Assembly: GCA_008828725.1 (NCBI GenBank)
Contig: MEHQ01003953.1
Coordinates: 41,655-105,654, forward strand
DNA: 64,000 bases
Direction of reading: 5' to 3'
Source of the DNA: Saccharina japonica
Taxonomy: Eukaryota > Sar > Phaeophyceae > Laminariales > Laminariaceae
A model generated the notes under the pieces. That model was not told where the DNA came from. It was given only the letters and a program-made list of their open reading frames with translations, and did no database searches. The number at the start of each line of letters is the position of its first letter. Within the stretch, counting starts at the first letter, position 1. Below are positions 46,430 to 57,698 of this stretch, one piece after another. The translations under genes were made by a program, and so were the position numbers.

Positions 46430-46536
46430 ATGGCCGCGCCATCGAAGACCGTGTGCCTGCGTGCTTTCAACGAGGACCTAGATGGTGCCAATCCCTGGGA
46501 GTCGAAGTCGGCGGCGCCGCCGCCGGTGCCCAAACG
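46430..46536 (+). CDS. Exon 1 of the Arg/Gly-rich candidate gene
   Basis: ATG in CACCATGGCC-like context (CCATGGCCGCG), then 35 codons through NPWESKSAAPPPVPK, and donor ACG|GTGAGT at 46537. A good donor and no low-complexity bias favour a real first exon. Confidence 0.55.
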
Positions 46537-49500
46537 GTGAGTAAACGAACAAACAGTCAGATGTGCCTCTTTTCTCTCTGCTTCCAACTCCTCGTGGGTT
46601 GTTCAGAGTTTTCCGTTCAACCAACGCCGACGAGCAGACGGCAAAAACCCTTTCTGTTCCCCGCGTTGCCCTGTTAACTCTCGGCACGTGGGTGAGAACG
46701 GCACAGGTGCAGGCTGCCGGGGTCTGGTCTATTTAGAGCAGAGCTTCTTACTACCGGTACCTTTAGTTAGGCTTGTTACAAATCCAAACCAGGCTACGTA
46801 TCATAGTCGTGATGCTGCTGTCCATGATGTCCGGAAATATAAAGACCATGTACATGTTAATATGAATATAGAAACGATCATTACATTTTCGGACATAATG
46901 GCGTATCATCGTATCATATCATGCGAATGCCTGATGCCTTGGGGGCAAAGGGCAAAGCCCGTGCCTACTCGAACCTGATACGGTGTACTGCTTGCTGTGC
47001 CCTTATCTCCCAGTAGTGAGCCGTATTCAGCTGCGGCTCCCCGCTGGTTCACCGATCTCCCCGGTGGGCACGTACTTTCTTCTGTTGGAGGACCTGTACA
47101 CCTGTTCGTAGCTTTTTGACTTCCTCCAAGTTTGAAGACCCACACACTTTGACCGGAAATATAATCATCGTTTCATATTCCCACCAGAATAGAAACGGTT
47201 ATTATATTACTGGCCAAAGTGATACCAGGTACCAGGTATATGGTACCTGTGGTGCGACACGGCGGTGTGATACTCGTACGCGGTGTGAGTTCTCATGACG
47301 GTACGATGCCGCACGTACTGCTACTGTACTGCCGTAACGGCCTCGTGCTGCACTCGTGGCACTTTGGCGATTAACAGAGACCCGCGAGTAGAGAGCTTGA
47401 CGAACAACGCTACGACGAGCTTTTCCAGTAAAACGGCACTTTCTTCTGGTAACGCAGCAGAAGCAGCAGCAGCAGCAGCAGTTACTCACGACACCCTTTC
47501 CACCCCGTGGCCGAATAGCCCAGCACGCCATCAGGCAGCGGGAGGGGCTGATAAATATGTTGCAACAGTAGTAGTACCCCGTCGACCACTCCTTCCTGTG
47601 GACTGCTTGCTCCCCCTCCTATATATGACACGGCATGGTATATACATACAAGAGCTCCGCTGCGCGGGCGGCTAACGCCGCCCGCTACGCTCGCGGAAGG
47701 AAGAATAGAACCAAATGTGAAAAGCGTAAAAGAGGAACATGTAATGTTTTTGCAACTGGCGACTTGATAATGCCAAGAGCTCCACATGTATGACGGCAAA
47801 TACAGGACAGAAACAATACTGGTGATTTTTTTTATCTTCCAACACGAAAAAACATCGCGAAGAAAGCAAAGCTTCGCTCCGAGGGACAGCCGCCCGCTAC
47901 GCTCGCGCAACTTAAGAAAAGGGGCAGAAGAGGTCGACGATGTGTAAAGACCAACTTGAAAAGGCCAAAGAGATTCATGGTGCGATGCAGCGAAATACTT
48001 ACTGCTGTACGCAACTGAACGTACAGCAGTACCCGTCTACCGCTGTATTGTGATGCAGGAGTACTGGTATGTGGCATATATTCTGTGGCAAATCAAGTAT
48101 CATACCTGTGTACGGCGACAGCAGTACGACACAAAAAAAAACACACACACAAAGAACCAACAAACGTATAGGCGACTTGCAAATGCATACAGCAGTACTC
48201 GTAGTAGATCAAGAGTAGATAGATAATAAATAGTTTTTCGACAAATAACGCACCGCTTGAACTTGGCTTGAATGTTCTTTTATTACAGACTAAAAAATCC
48301 TTATAATTTCGGACATACATACTGGATTCATTGCAGCAGCAGCAATAGTGAGGACCTTCATGTTCCCCTCGTGTCTCGGTGGACACGCCACGCCTAGCCA
48401 AGAAAAAAACGACCGCGCTCCTTCTGACCCCCCCCTCTACTGGCCAGCGCCCTCCCATATACCCGCGGTAGTGCCGGGCTCGCACGAGCTGTCGTGCTCA
48501 CTGGGTACACGCACGAACCCAAAACCGGAAAAAAAAATTAAAGTAAAAAAGTTGAAATTGCAATTTTAGAAATAAAAACACAGAAAGCCGGGAACCTCCG
48601 GAACGGACGGCAAGTAACTTGTGCTTCGGCAATTAGAGGCTGAGAGTGGCTGTGAGGTACCAACATATGCCGAGGAGAGCTTCCGAAGCAAAGAAGTTCT
48701 ATGTACTAAGTCTATACCCTGTCGTGTCGAGTGCGGAACAGCAGTGACAACAAGCATAGTACTGTACGGCGGGTATATGATACGTACAGCAGTAGTTTTC
48801 TTGCCGGGAATAGGTCTGCGCGCATGTAACGCTGTCGCAACCTGTACAGCAGCAGCAGCACGCCCTGCTGCTTGCTGCTGATCTGCTGATACTACTGCTG
48901 ATCTGCTGATAGTACTGCTGCTGCTGGCGCTGTACTGGTGGTGTTGACCGATACCTGTGTACGTAAATATGAAAATATGCCTCCCCAGGAGTTAAGTCTT
49001 TCGCTGTTTACAACGAGTCGGTGCAGCAGTACAGGATCCCTTAATAAGAAACGGGCTACTGTAGTAAGAACGCCAGGCTGAGATTTTGAAGAAAATAAGA
49101 AATTCGGGAGTCGTTATCTTGAAAATTGGTGTAGAAAGCACCCTCTCTCGAATAAGAAATCCAGCCTAGACCGGATTTCCTGTTTCTTGTTAGTTGTCCT
49201 GTACTACTGTACCGGTATTTCATTTGGGGGGGGGGGATTCATTGCTTGGAATTTTGGCCTGGAATATTATTTTTCTGCGTAAAGTTGTTGATGCTATTTT
49301 GCTGTGTAAAGTTGCTGATGCTGTTGCCGTCGGTCTGGCTCGCGTGCACCCACCCTCGTGCTGCTTCGTACTGTCGGAAGTTTGGGCACAGCCATATATC
49401 ACATGTACAGCAGTATACGTACAGAAGTATCCTAGTACGTAGTACGGCGCGCCCGGTTCGATGGTCTGAGGCAGTTTAAGCTCGTGTTGTGGCACCTGTG

Positions 49501-52500
49501 GGTTCATGTTGTAAACACTGCCAGGTACTGATCTGTCCCTCCTTCCTCCCTTCCTTCCTTCCTTCCTTCCTTCCTTCCTTCCTTCCTTCCTTCCTTCCTT
49601 CCTTCCTTCCTTCCTTCCTTCCTTCGTTCCTTCCTTTGTTCCTTCCTTCCTGGCTTCGTTTTTTTTTTGTCTCGTTGGTTTGTTTCGTCTTTTTTTTCTT
49701 CTTTTTTTGTTGTTGTTGCTGCTGTGTGGGGTGTTACTTAACGCCGTTCGACGGTGAAGGATCGCATGGCCCGGCGGAAAGATCGTGTCTAACAAGGACG
49801 AGGCTCTGGCGAGCTTCTTGCGCAGGAAGCTGGACCAGGGGCAGACGCTCACCCCCGAGCAGGCGAGCAGTTGGCGGCCGGCTGGCTGCGTGTGGCTATT
49901 AACCCCTTGAGATCCGGCGCCCCGTTTTGGGGGACAAACTACTTGAAATTAGAGTGGGATAAGTTTTTCGGTTCTGAATGGGTTAATGGCGTCCTGGTGT
50001 TTTTGTCGCGTGCTGCTTTCCGATACTTGGAAGTATACTATTAATATTAAAGAAAAAACATAGCAAAAATCCAAGAAAATCCGAAAAAAACAAATCAAAA
50101 CAAAAAAACGAATCGATTACGTAGTTCTACGAAAGTGCTGTGTGCTGAAACCGTCGCGAAAGAACGCCTACCTATAGTAGAGCGACGACGACTTTAAAAC
50201 GCTTGAAACGGTTATCACGTTGAACCGTCAACACTTTACATACGACGATAATAATCGACGACGGCGACGACGACTACCATCGTTGTGTTTTGCTGTCGGT
50301 AGTAGGCTCTGCAAACGAAGTTGGGCAATCCGCCCGGTCGTGCCGCAGCCACCGCTGCAGAAGGACTCGCTCGAGAGAAATTCTCGGCTCCGGTGCATCC
50401 AGTAAGAGCTTACCACTTAGTCGAGACCTGGTCTGATTGGTCTGATTGGCGCAGGGCCAGGGTTTTGGGTTGATCTGATTGGCTGATAGCAGTAGGGCTG
50501 GGCTTGACGGCTAGTTCTTAGTTGGGCGTGGCTTAAGTGAGCCAACCAACCAGCCAGCTGACGTTTGTTTTTTTTCGTACTTGCTATGATATTAGGGCCC
50601 ATATTAACGAGAATAAAATTAATTCAATTTGGAAAAAATAAAATTCAAATTCGCTTTTCATTGGTCAACACACGCACCAGCACCCCCCAATATCCTAATA
50701 TTTGGTGCTGGTGCGCGTGTTGACCAATGAAAAGCGGATTTTTTTTTTTTTTCAAATTGAATATTTCTTTTCTTCGTTAAAACGGGCCCTTACTGGGGAC
50801 CATACGTAGTAAATAGGGACCAAATATTGTCAGTAAAAATTGGGAAGTATGCAGGTTTTTGTCTGTACGGTAGGTTTCTTTCGTTCGGTAGATATCAGCG
50901 TCACAAGTACGTGGGGGGGGGGAGTGCCACGAGATGGAGGCATAAGACGCGTCCGATACGATATTTTGAACTTCGATACGTCGACATGTATATCGAAATC
51001 CGATATTATTGCGACATGTCGAAGTTCGATACTTCGGCACATCGAAAAAATTCCGATGTATCGAAATCCGATATTGTTTCGATATGTCGAAGTTCGATTT
51101 TTCGGTATATCGAAGTCCTCTTTATCGAAATCCGATGTTACTGCGATATGTCGAAGTTCGATATTTCGGTACATCGAAGTCCGATATATCAAAATCCGAT
51201 ATTATTGCGATATGTCGAGGTTCGATATTTCGGTACATCGAAGTCCGATACGTACTGTATATCGATGCATGTATTGAGCCTACAGTAAACTATTCTACCC
51301 AGTCAGCGCTGACTTTAAGTGGCCTTTAATGGTTTATTCTAGCCTGTATAAACGAACAACATCGAACGTTGGGGTACGATATCCCCCAAGACTTTTTTGA
51401 ACAAAGTACACACCCTTCCACCCCCGTGTGCTGTGTTTGCTGTGTGTTCTGTGTGTGCTGTGTGTACTGTGCGTGCTGTGTGTGCTGTGCGCGTTCAGAT
51501 GGCCATGCTTGAGAAGATGGTGGTGGGCCCGAATTCAGCGCACAGCGCACCGACTGCTGCGGCGCCACGCGCCACCGGTGCTGGAAGCAAGAGGAAGAAT
51601 CGCAGAGGCGGCGGCGGCCGTGGCGGCGGCCGCAAGGACAGCGGAGGGGTAACGGTGACCACCGCCGCCGCCGTCACTGACGCTAGAGTTCTGCTCCACA
51701 AGCTCGAGCACAAGGCAAGCGGGTGGGGTGGAGTGGTGTGGGTGGGGGTGGAAGGTGGGAGGAGGTGGTGAGTCGAGGTGAGGGTAGATGGTGCGGTGAG
51801 GGGTTGGCCGGGGGTTGTGGCGGGCTCGGTGTTGGGTCTTCCGAGGGGAAACAAAAACTTGCAATGAAGTGGTGAATAACCGAATTCGCCCGGTGCCGGA
51901 TTCGATTTCCATTTCCGACCCGCTAAGTATCTACGTATCGGGCACACGCTTCTTTTATCTCTCGTATATATATATATATCGGAAGGCTATGATATTAGGC
52001 AGGCAGCTTGAAGATGAAAACGTGATTAATAAAAAAAAAAAACGGGAGGGAAGAAAGCACTGATTCACCCGCCCCCGCGCGTAGCGTGTCCGCCCCCCCA
52101 AAACGACGACAACTGCTGGCGCGACCACGAGGACGGTGACAACAAATGACGCGGGTTGTTGGCACAGCGTAACCTCGAGTGCCTGCCCCCCCCCCCTCCC
52201 GGCATTGTTGGGATGCGAGGGTCTATGGTCATACGACTACGGCCATGCACTAATATGAAGTACCCCCCCCCTCCCTTCCCCCGCTCTCTCCCCCTCGTTG
52301 CTGCTTCCGTTCTCCGCTTCTCTCCGGCTGGCGGCGGTACTCGGTTTCCTTACCTTGGGGCCACTTTTATAGGTTGCGACGGCTTCTTTTCCCGAAGATT
52401 TTTCGGGTGGCGGGGTTGGAAACTTCCACGACTTTGGGCCGACTTCCCGGAGAGGAAGGTGAGAAAAAGCTTGGACCCAGGCGGGGGGGGGGCGGGGGGG

Positions 52501-53264
52501 TGTACTTCATTTTGTCATGCATGGCCGTAGTCGTATGACCGTAGACCCTCGCGTCCCTACAGTGCCTGGACGGAGCATGTCGGGTTTTCACCGACCAGGC
52601 AGACATTGCTAGCACCAGGGGGGGGGGAGAGGGAGGGAGGAGGGGGGTCCGTCGCTCTTTGCCTGCGTGATAGCATACCTGATAACAATCATGGTACACC
52701 GTCATTTGCACACACCGATTCTGCTGACCGAACCTTGCCTTGGAAATGCTGCGTCTGCTGCGTGGCCTACCAGGCGAAAGGTGGACCTGTCGTCCCTCAA
52801 GCGCAGCCAAGTCGGCCGCGGCGCACTTTTTTTGTCGGGAAAATTCTCGAAAAATTCCACGGCAAGGGCGAGGGCGAGGGCAAGACTGGAAGACGGCGTG
52901 GATGGAGGCGGGGGGGGGGGGGGGCGGGGCGGGCGTGAGGGGGGCGGGGGGGGGGCGGGGCGGGCGTGAGGGGGGCGGGGGGGGGGGGGGGCGGGTGGGG
53001 GGGGGTTGGGGGGTCGGAGTGGGGGCGGGAGGGGGCGTCGCGTGATTCACGACGGTCAAGGTGGTTTCACCATCGCGAAGGTTGCGCCCCCGGAGAGTCG
53101 CGTCTTGTCGGAGATAGACCCGGGACCGCGGCCGCACGAGGTCCGGCGGCAGCAACAGCAGCAGAAGCAGCAGCAGCAGCAGCAGGGGATGGGAAACAAG
53201 CGTCCCCGCGCCTCTGTCGGCGGGCCCGACGACACCGCCGCCGCTTGGCCCCGAGAGGCTGGGA

Positions 53265-53310
<46 letters not shown>

Positions 53311-53405
53311 GGGACAGGGGCGGGTCTTCCGCAAAAAGAAGGGTTCGCATCGGTGGGGCCACCTCCGTTCCTAACTTTGTCGCGAAGGGAGTGGCGGCGG
53401 GGACG

Positions 53406-53454
<49 letters not shown>

Positions 53455-53867
53455 CTCCGGCCGTGTATCGCGAAGCGGACGTCGTTAACCAAACAGCGAG
53501 GGTGGGAGGGGTCGGCAAGAGAAAAGGAAAGAAGCAGGCTGCTACTGCAATGATGGCGGCGGAGGCTGCGGAGGCTGCGGCGGCGGCGGCGGCTGCGCCC
53601 GGTGCGGCGGCTTCCTTCCAGGGTCAAGGCAAAGCCTGGGAGAAGGGGGGCAAGAGGGGGTCCGTCGTGAATGCTGGCGGGGGGCGGGCTGGCGGTAGAG
53701 GTAGAGGTGGGGGGGGGGCTGGTGGTAGAAGTAGAGGCGGAGGGAGTGCAGGTGGGGGCGGGGTTGGTGTGGTTGCCGGGAATCAGGGCGGCATCCGGGG
53801 AGGCGGGGGAGAGAAGCGATCGCTGGAAGACTTGATGAGCGGAGGACTCGCGGCGAGCCGGCGATGA
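46430..53867 (+). CDS. Candidate five-exon gene, Arg/Gly-, Gln- and Ala-rich protein
   Basis: Proposed exons: 46430-46536, 49760-49862, 51499-51714, 52373-52458, 52774-53867. Phases agree at all four junctions (2, 0, 0, 2). The start begins MAAPSKTVCLRAFNEDLDGA; the exon 1/2 join gives VPKRIAWPGGKIVSNKDEAL and the exon 2/3 join gives TLTPEQMAMLEKMVV. The product has RGGGGRGGGRK in the middle, a poly-Gln and a poly-Ala tract and a C-terminal GRGRGGGGAGGRSRGGG before EKRSLEDLMSGGLAASRR. RGG proteins commonly bind RNA, which is an inference here. Introns 2 and 3 would have GC donors. Two long G runs in exon 5 break the frame and are probably miscounted. Confidence 0.6.
49033..49200. mobile_element. 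Short terminal-inverted-repeat element
   Basis: AGGATCCCTTAATAAGAAAC at the left and GTTTCTTGTTAGTTGTCCT at the right are imperfect inverted ends; GTAC flanks both sides and may be the target duplication. Interior GTTATCTTGAAAATTGGTGT is shared with 61794-61964. Confidence 0.55.
49541..49650 (+). repeat. (TTCC)n tetranucleotide repeat
   Basis: About 25 CCTT units, slightly degenerate at the right. It belongs to the long pyrimidine region upstream of the 3' splice site at 49759. Confidence 0.95.
49760..49862 (+). CDS. Exon 2 of the Arg/Gly-rich candidate gene
   Basis: Reads IAWPGGKIVSNKDEALASFL, then RRKLDQGQTLTPEQ. Donor is CAG|GCGAGC (GC type) if it ends at 49862, or GGCTGC|GTGTGG at about 49890; both give phase 0. 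The GC donor gives the smoother protein join TPEQ-MAMLEKM. Amino acid composition is that of a normal conserved domain, but I cannot name it. Confidence 0.6.
49899..49986. mobile_element. TTAA-bounded MITE, 88 bp, best example
   Basis: Starts TTAACCCCTTGAGATCCGG and ends GTTCTGAATGGGTTAA, with ACTACTTGAAATTAGAGTGG inside. Complete TTAA on both sides. Sits in intron 2 of the candidate gene. Confidence 0.8.
50594..50790. mobile_element. Foldback element with ~90-bp arms
   Basis: Left AGGGCCCATATTAACGAG and right CGTTAAAACGGGCCCT pair, and the inner arms CGCTTTTCATTGGTCAACAC and GTGTTGACCAATGAAAAGCG are perfect complements. The loop is CCCCCCAATATCCTAATAT. TTA flanks both tips. In intron 2 of the candidate gene. 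Confidence 0.8.
50960..51250 (+). repeat. TCGA-rich minisatellite, about 64-bp unit
   Basis: About four units of TATGTCGAAGTTCGATATTT, CGGTACATCGAAGTCCGATA and TATCGAAATCCGATATTATT. Each unit carries many TCGA/ATCGAA half-sites. In intron 2. Confidence 0.85.
51499..51714 (+). CDS. Exon 3 of the Arg/Gly-rich candidate gene
   Basis: After a GTGCTGTGTG-repeat tract and GCGTTCAG the exon reads MAMLEKMVVGPNSAHSAPTA, then GSKRKNRRGGGGRGGGRKDS, then VTDARVLLHKLEHK. The donor is AAG|GCAAGC, the standard form of a GC donor. 216 nt, phase 0 on both sides. A canonical GTGAGT further on (51769) would change phase and give a poorer join. Confidence 0.6.
52190..52276 (+). repeat. Dispersed repeat, subfamily A
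   Basis: CCCGGCATTGTTGGGATGCG through CGACTACGGCCATGCAC and a poly(C) tail. Sense, about 96 nt upstream of the 3' splice site of exon 4. Confidence 0.85.
52373..52458 (+). CDS. Exon 4 of the Arg/Gly-rich candidate gene
   Basis: Acceptor CTTTTATAG at 52372, donor GGAAG|GTGAGA. Reads VATASFPEDFSGGGVGNFHD, then FGPTSRRG. 86 nt; its phase 2 end joins the single G that starts exon 5 to give Arg. Confidence 0.55.
52486..52620 (-). repeat. Dispersed repeat, subfamily A, in intron 4
   Basis: G-rich start, GCATGGCCGTAGTCGTATGA and CACCGACCAGGCAGACATTG. Antisense to the gene, about 150 nt from the next exon. Confidence 0.85.
52774..53867 (+). CDS. Exon 5 (terminal) of the Arg/Gly-rich candidate gene
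   Basis: After CCTACCAG the frame reads RKVDLSSLKRSQVGRGALFL and SGKFSKNSTARARARARLED, then Gly/Arg-rich sequence at 52908-53040 where the frame is lost in G runs. It resumes as VIHDGQGGFTIAKVAPPESR, then poly-Gln and NKRPRASVGGPDDTAAAWPR. A 43-G run (53267-53309) follows and the frame shifts again. The last part reads VRIGGATSVPNFVAKGVAAG, poly-Ala, AVYREADVVNQTARVGGVGK and an RGG tail, stopping at 53867. An unrecognised intron in 52934-53045 is an alternative to sequencing error. Confidence 0.5.
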
Positions 53868-55500
53868 TGATGATGATGAAGTTGATGCCGATGATGATGA
53901 TAATAGTAATACTGCTGCTGTAGAAGACACGCTCTAGGCGGTGGTGGCGGCGGCGGCGGTGGCGGCCCACTCTCTCTATTTGCGTGTTTTTTTCCGGTTG
54001 TCTTTGGATGTTTGCAAGCAGTAGTGGGGCAGAGCTCTTTTCTTTCTTTCTTTCTTTTGTTTTGCCGCGGTTTTAGCTGTGTTTCGTGTCGCGGCACTAG
54101 TGTATGGCAAGGATGACAGCTGCGGACGACGTAAGGTCAACTATTAATAGCTGGAGGTCATGGATTTTTTCCGCCGATCGCCGGCAATAATAGCACCTAT
54201 AATTCGGCGGGTATTCGAACAGCTTTGGGTGTCGTGGGAGCGATAACGTAGTCGGGGGTTGTATTTTCTATACGACCCTGGTACTACCACTGCTGTATAC
54301 ACGTGTGTGTAAAGGTGTGTATTTCGACCGTCGTCGAAGTAGTGTTCGCTTGATGGTGACTCGGGGCAATGTGGTGGGGGGGGGTGTTTTTTGTTGTAGT
54401 TGTTGTTGTAGATGGTTTATCGCATTAGGGACATGGCTGCCGCTGCGGTACGGTCCTCGCATACTACCGTAGCGCTGAGGGCGTTGCTTTGTGCCGCCGG
54501 AGCCTGGCGCGTATTCGGTGCCCTCCTGTTTCGGAGGTTAATTAGGAAAAAAACTAAGAAACACGTCAGCTGTGAAATCTCCCGACCGGTCGATATTCAG
54601 CTTTGCTAGCTGCGTGGTGTTATTCCATTTTAGTATTGGGTACTTTTCCTCGCGATTGACTACTGGCCGGTGACTCCCCTGGATGCTACCAGGGTCGACG
54701 AGACGATATTACTTGTAGAACGATTTCCGATTGATTTCGTCCCATATCATCGCGTGTACCGGAGCAGCAGATCATACAAAAGGGGCACATAGATAGGTAG
54801 GGGGTACGAAGTACACACTGATATGTGTGTGTGTTTTTTTTTGTTTCGTTATTATTGACATTCATTTATACTGCAAATAGTTTACGTCCGCTGCTTTGGC
54901 TGTGTGAGTTCTCGGCCGATTTTTATGAATCGTCGATGCTCCCAAGACTTTTTTTGTAACTCCGTTGCGATCCGCCTGCCTGCCTGCCTGCCGGCCGCTT
55001 GCTTGTGTTCTGCTGTATCCCTCGTGAAGGGTGGAGACACGTGCACAACTACGACTCCCCTGCGGGGGTGCCAGGGTCAACAGGGGACGTTTTTGTTTTT
55101 GTTTTTTTGTACACTAGAAAAACCCTTTTGGGGGTGTTTCGCTTTTCACAAGAGACAAAAATTGCCGATAAAAAGTGACGGCCGCTACTATCACGGGGGG
55201 ACCACAGAGGAAATAGGACCAAATATTGTTTCCTCCTCGTATTTGTGTACGTGATAAAAAGGTGATGATGCGTTTTTGTGACAAATCATGTTTCAGAATA
55301 TACTACTGTGGTCATGAGATTTCGCATCCGGCAGCACTTTTAGTTTCCTCCAAAATCATTTTTTTTTTTCGGTGAGGTATGACGCTGCTTAAGCGAGGAG
55401 CTCAGAAACAAACACGGAGCACCTCTACCGTAGCATGCGTGTCCATGTTTATTCTGGGAGTGGTCACTTCAGGAGCTGTATCTAGGTTTTAGTGTGTACC
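53868..55500. other. 3' flank of the candidate gene, no further gene supported
   Basis: A (GAT)n tract follows the stop codon. 54412-54609 (+) is a 65-codon frame with a hydrophobic stretch (ALRALLCAAGAWRVFGALLF) and a basic end, unsupported. 55270-55450 repeats a sequence found at 6410-6575 (CCGGCAGCACTTTTA, CGGTGAGGTATGACGCT), a dispersed element of unknown class. Confidence 0.45.
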
Positions 55501-55528
55501 CTAGGTCCCCTATTTACTAGTATGTTTG

Positions 55529-55872
55529 GTCGGTCGCCCCGGTGGGGCTAGCAGGTAACCACGAAGCCTGTTAGCGTCAAGAAAGCGAGTTCGAGCCCCG
55601 CCGAGTGCATGCTCTTATTAATAGGTACTTTTTCTCGCAAAAAAAATATCTTGACTAGCAGAAAGCGCGAGAGCGTGAGTTGGCAAAATTCGATGAAACT
55701 CGACGAGCGTTGGGAAGGCTGAACCCTCTGCGCGATAAAAATCAAGGCAAGAACCGTAGTGGGGGAGGAGGGAGAGGAGCCTACTTTGTGACCACGGATC
55801 TGAGTTACGACTAGGGAGGGAGAGACGGAAGTGCGAAGATAATAAATGGGATGGAAAAAAAAAAAAATAAAA
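55529..55872 (+). mobile_element. tRNA-derived SINE, copy 3
   Basis: Head GTCGCCCCGGTGGGGCTAGC and B-box GAGTTCGAGCCCC, body AAGAACCGTAGTGGGGGAGG and GGATCTGAGTTACGACTAGG, then AATGGGATGG and an A tail. Confidence 0.82.
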
Positions 55873-56880
55873 TTAAAATTGTCCGCCGCCGTAGTATAGC
55901 AGTGCTTGAATTGGGGCAGAGGGTTCGTACGTTAAAAAAAAGTGTTTTCTCGCTAGTTATAAATGGTTGCTAATGAAGGAGACGTAGATCCGTGTGGCTA
56001 GGAGACGTACGACAGCGGGCACATCCACGATCCTACGTATACAGCCCATAACCCGTAAGTGCTCTGATGGCCGCATCAACGCTTTCTCTGCTCGTAATGG
56101 TAGACGCTGAACGAGATTAACACCAAGTCCGACTTCTATAATTTTTCATTTGCCGCAAGAGACCCGGTCTGCGTACATTGAGGAGAGTCTAATCCTAAGC
56201 TGCATAAATTCAGATGTGATGATAATAGGGTAACGAGGTACGATGTATCGTTACGTAGATCTGCTCACGTGGTCCGTTCTTGAGCATCTTTATAGTTTCG
56301 TTCGCAACACCCCGTCTTCCTCACACAGGAGGAGTAGGAGGCCTACTTTGTGAACACGGATCTGAGTTACGACTTAGGGAGCGAGAGACGGAAGTGCGAC
56401 AAGATAATAAATGGGATGGAAAAAAAAAAAAAAAAAAAAAGGTCCCGCCGTAATAGCAGTGCTTGATTGGGGGAGGGGTCGTACGTTAAAAAAAAGTGTT
56501 TTTTCCTAGTTATAATGGTTGCAATGGAAGGAGACGTAGGATCGTGGTGCAGGAGACGTACGACACGGGCACACACCACGATCCTACGTATACACCCGTA
56601 CGCGTAGTGCTCTGCTGGGCGCTCACGCTGCTCTGCTCGTATGGTAGACGGCTGAACGGATTAACACCAAAGTCCGACTTCTATTATTTTCAATTTGCGC
56701 AAGGAGACCCGGTCTTCGTATATGAGGAGAGCTAAACCTGAAGCTGCAGAATTCAGGAAGTGTGATGCAGAATAGGTACGAGGTACGATGTACGTACGTA
56801 ATCTCTCACGTGGTCCGTTCTTGAGCATCTTTATAGTTCGTTCGCACCACCCGTCCTCTCACCATGATAGCCTGCTTGTT
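55782..56880 (+). repeat. Tandem ~550-bp duplication differing by small indels
   Basis: 55782-56335 and 56336-56880 align end to end (shared GGATCTGAGTTACGACT, GTACGTTAAAAAAAAGTGTT, CACGTGGTCCGTTCTTGAGC) but differ by dozens of single-base insertions or deletions and few substitutions. This error pattern is typical of two noisy versions of one locus. It includes a SINE 3' fragment at 56335-56441. Confidence 0.8.
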
Positions 56881-57657
56881 ATGCTTGTTATCATAGCAAT
56901 GATTCATTTGACCGTTTTTCAGTAGTATCTGATTAATTCCGCATGTTGCATCATCGCAATCACCAGTGTTAAGACAAGAAAGCAGTGGAAAAGGGACACG
57001 GCCCAAAAGGAACAAAAAGCCCCCCCCCTCCCCCTCCCCCCCCCCATACGACTACGACCATGCATGACACGAGTGTGCGAAATCACAAGGAGGGGCAGAA
57101 CAAATATTCGGGAGGAAAACAAACAAAAAAAAAACGGTCCGCGCGCATACCTACATAAACGAACGAACCAAATTTTCAACGCCTACATACCCCCCCCCTC
57201 CTACTACCGCTCGCTGCGTAATAAGCGTGTATCCCCCCCCACACCTCCCTCATCCCCCCCTCCTCTCCTCTCCCCGCTCATGCTATAGCTTTTCTGGCTC
57301 ACGGTGAATGGAAAATACCCGACCGACGGTACTACTGTAGATGTGCAAGACAACGCTCTAATCTAAAAAAAAGAAGACTTCCTCTCTTGTTAGTGTCCCC
57401 TTTTTTTTTTTGTTTCTGCTGCCAGCCATCTACGTAGTAGCTCTCTGACGAATTTTCTGCCAGTATGATACCACCGGAGGAAAAACACGAGAGAAGATTA
57501 CTTTTCTACCGACGTGAGCAAAAAAACAAAAAAAAACGACACTTTTTTTTTTGTTTCTACCCCCAACAGGGGGAAAAAAAAACAAACGATTTAATAGTTC
57601 GTTCTTCCTTCTCTTTTCGCTTTTCTCGCCGCTGATCGAAACTAAGACAACAATACG

Positions 57658-57698
<41 letters not shown>

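Larger units (their letters stand above)
46537..49759 (+). other. Intron 1 of the candidate gene, 3.2 kb, repeat-filled
   Basis: Contains a GC hairpin (GCGGGCGGC TAA CGCCGCCCGC, about 47665-47688), repeated CCGCCCGCTACGCTCGCG (47682 and 47890), many GTACAGCAGTAC-like motifs, a terminal-inverted-repeat element (49033-49200) and a (TTCC)n tract (49541-49650). It ends with a T-rich run, a branch-point-like TTACTTAAC and GAAG at 49759. Additional small exons cannot be excluded. Confidence 0.45.

Noticed and set aside
52367..53930. Large Pro/Ser-rich proteins on the minus strand
   Set aside because: They are antisense shadows of the plus-strand Gly/Ala/Gln-rich exon; splice phases support the plus strand.
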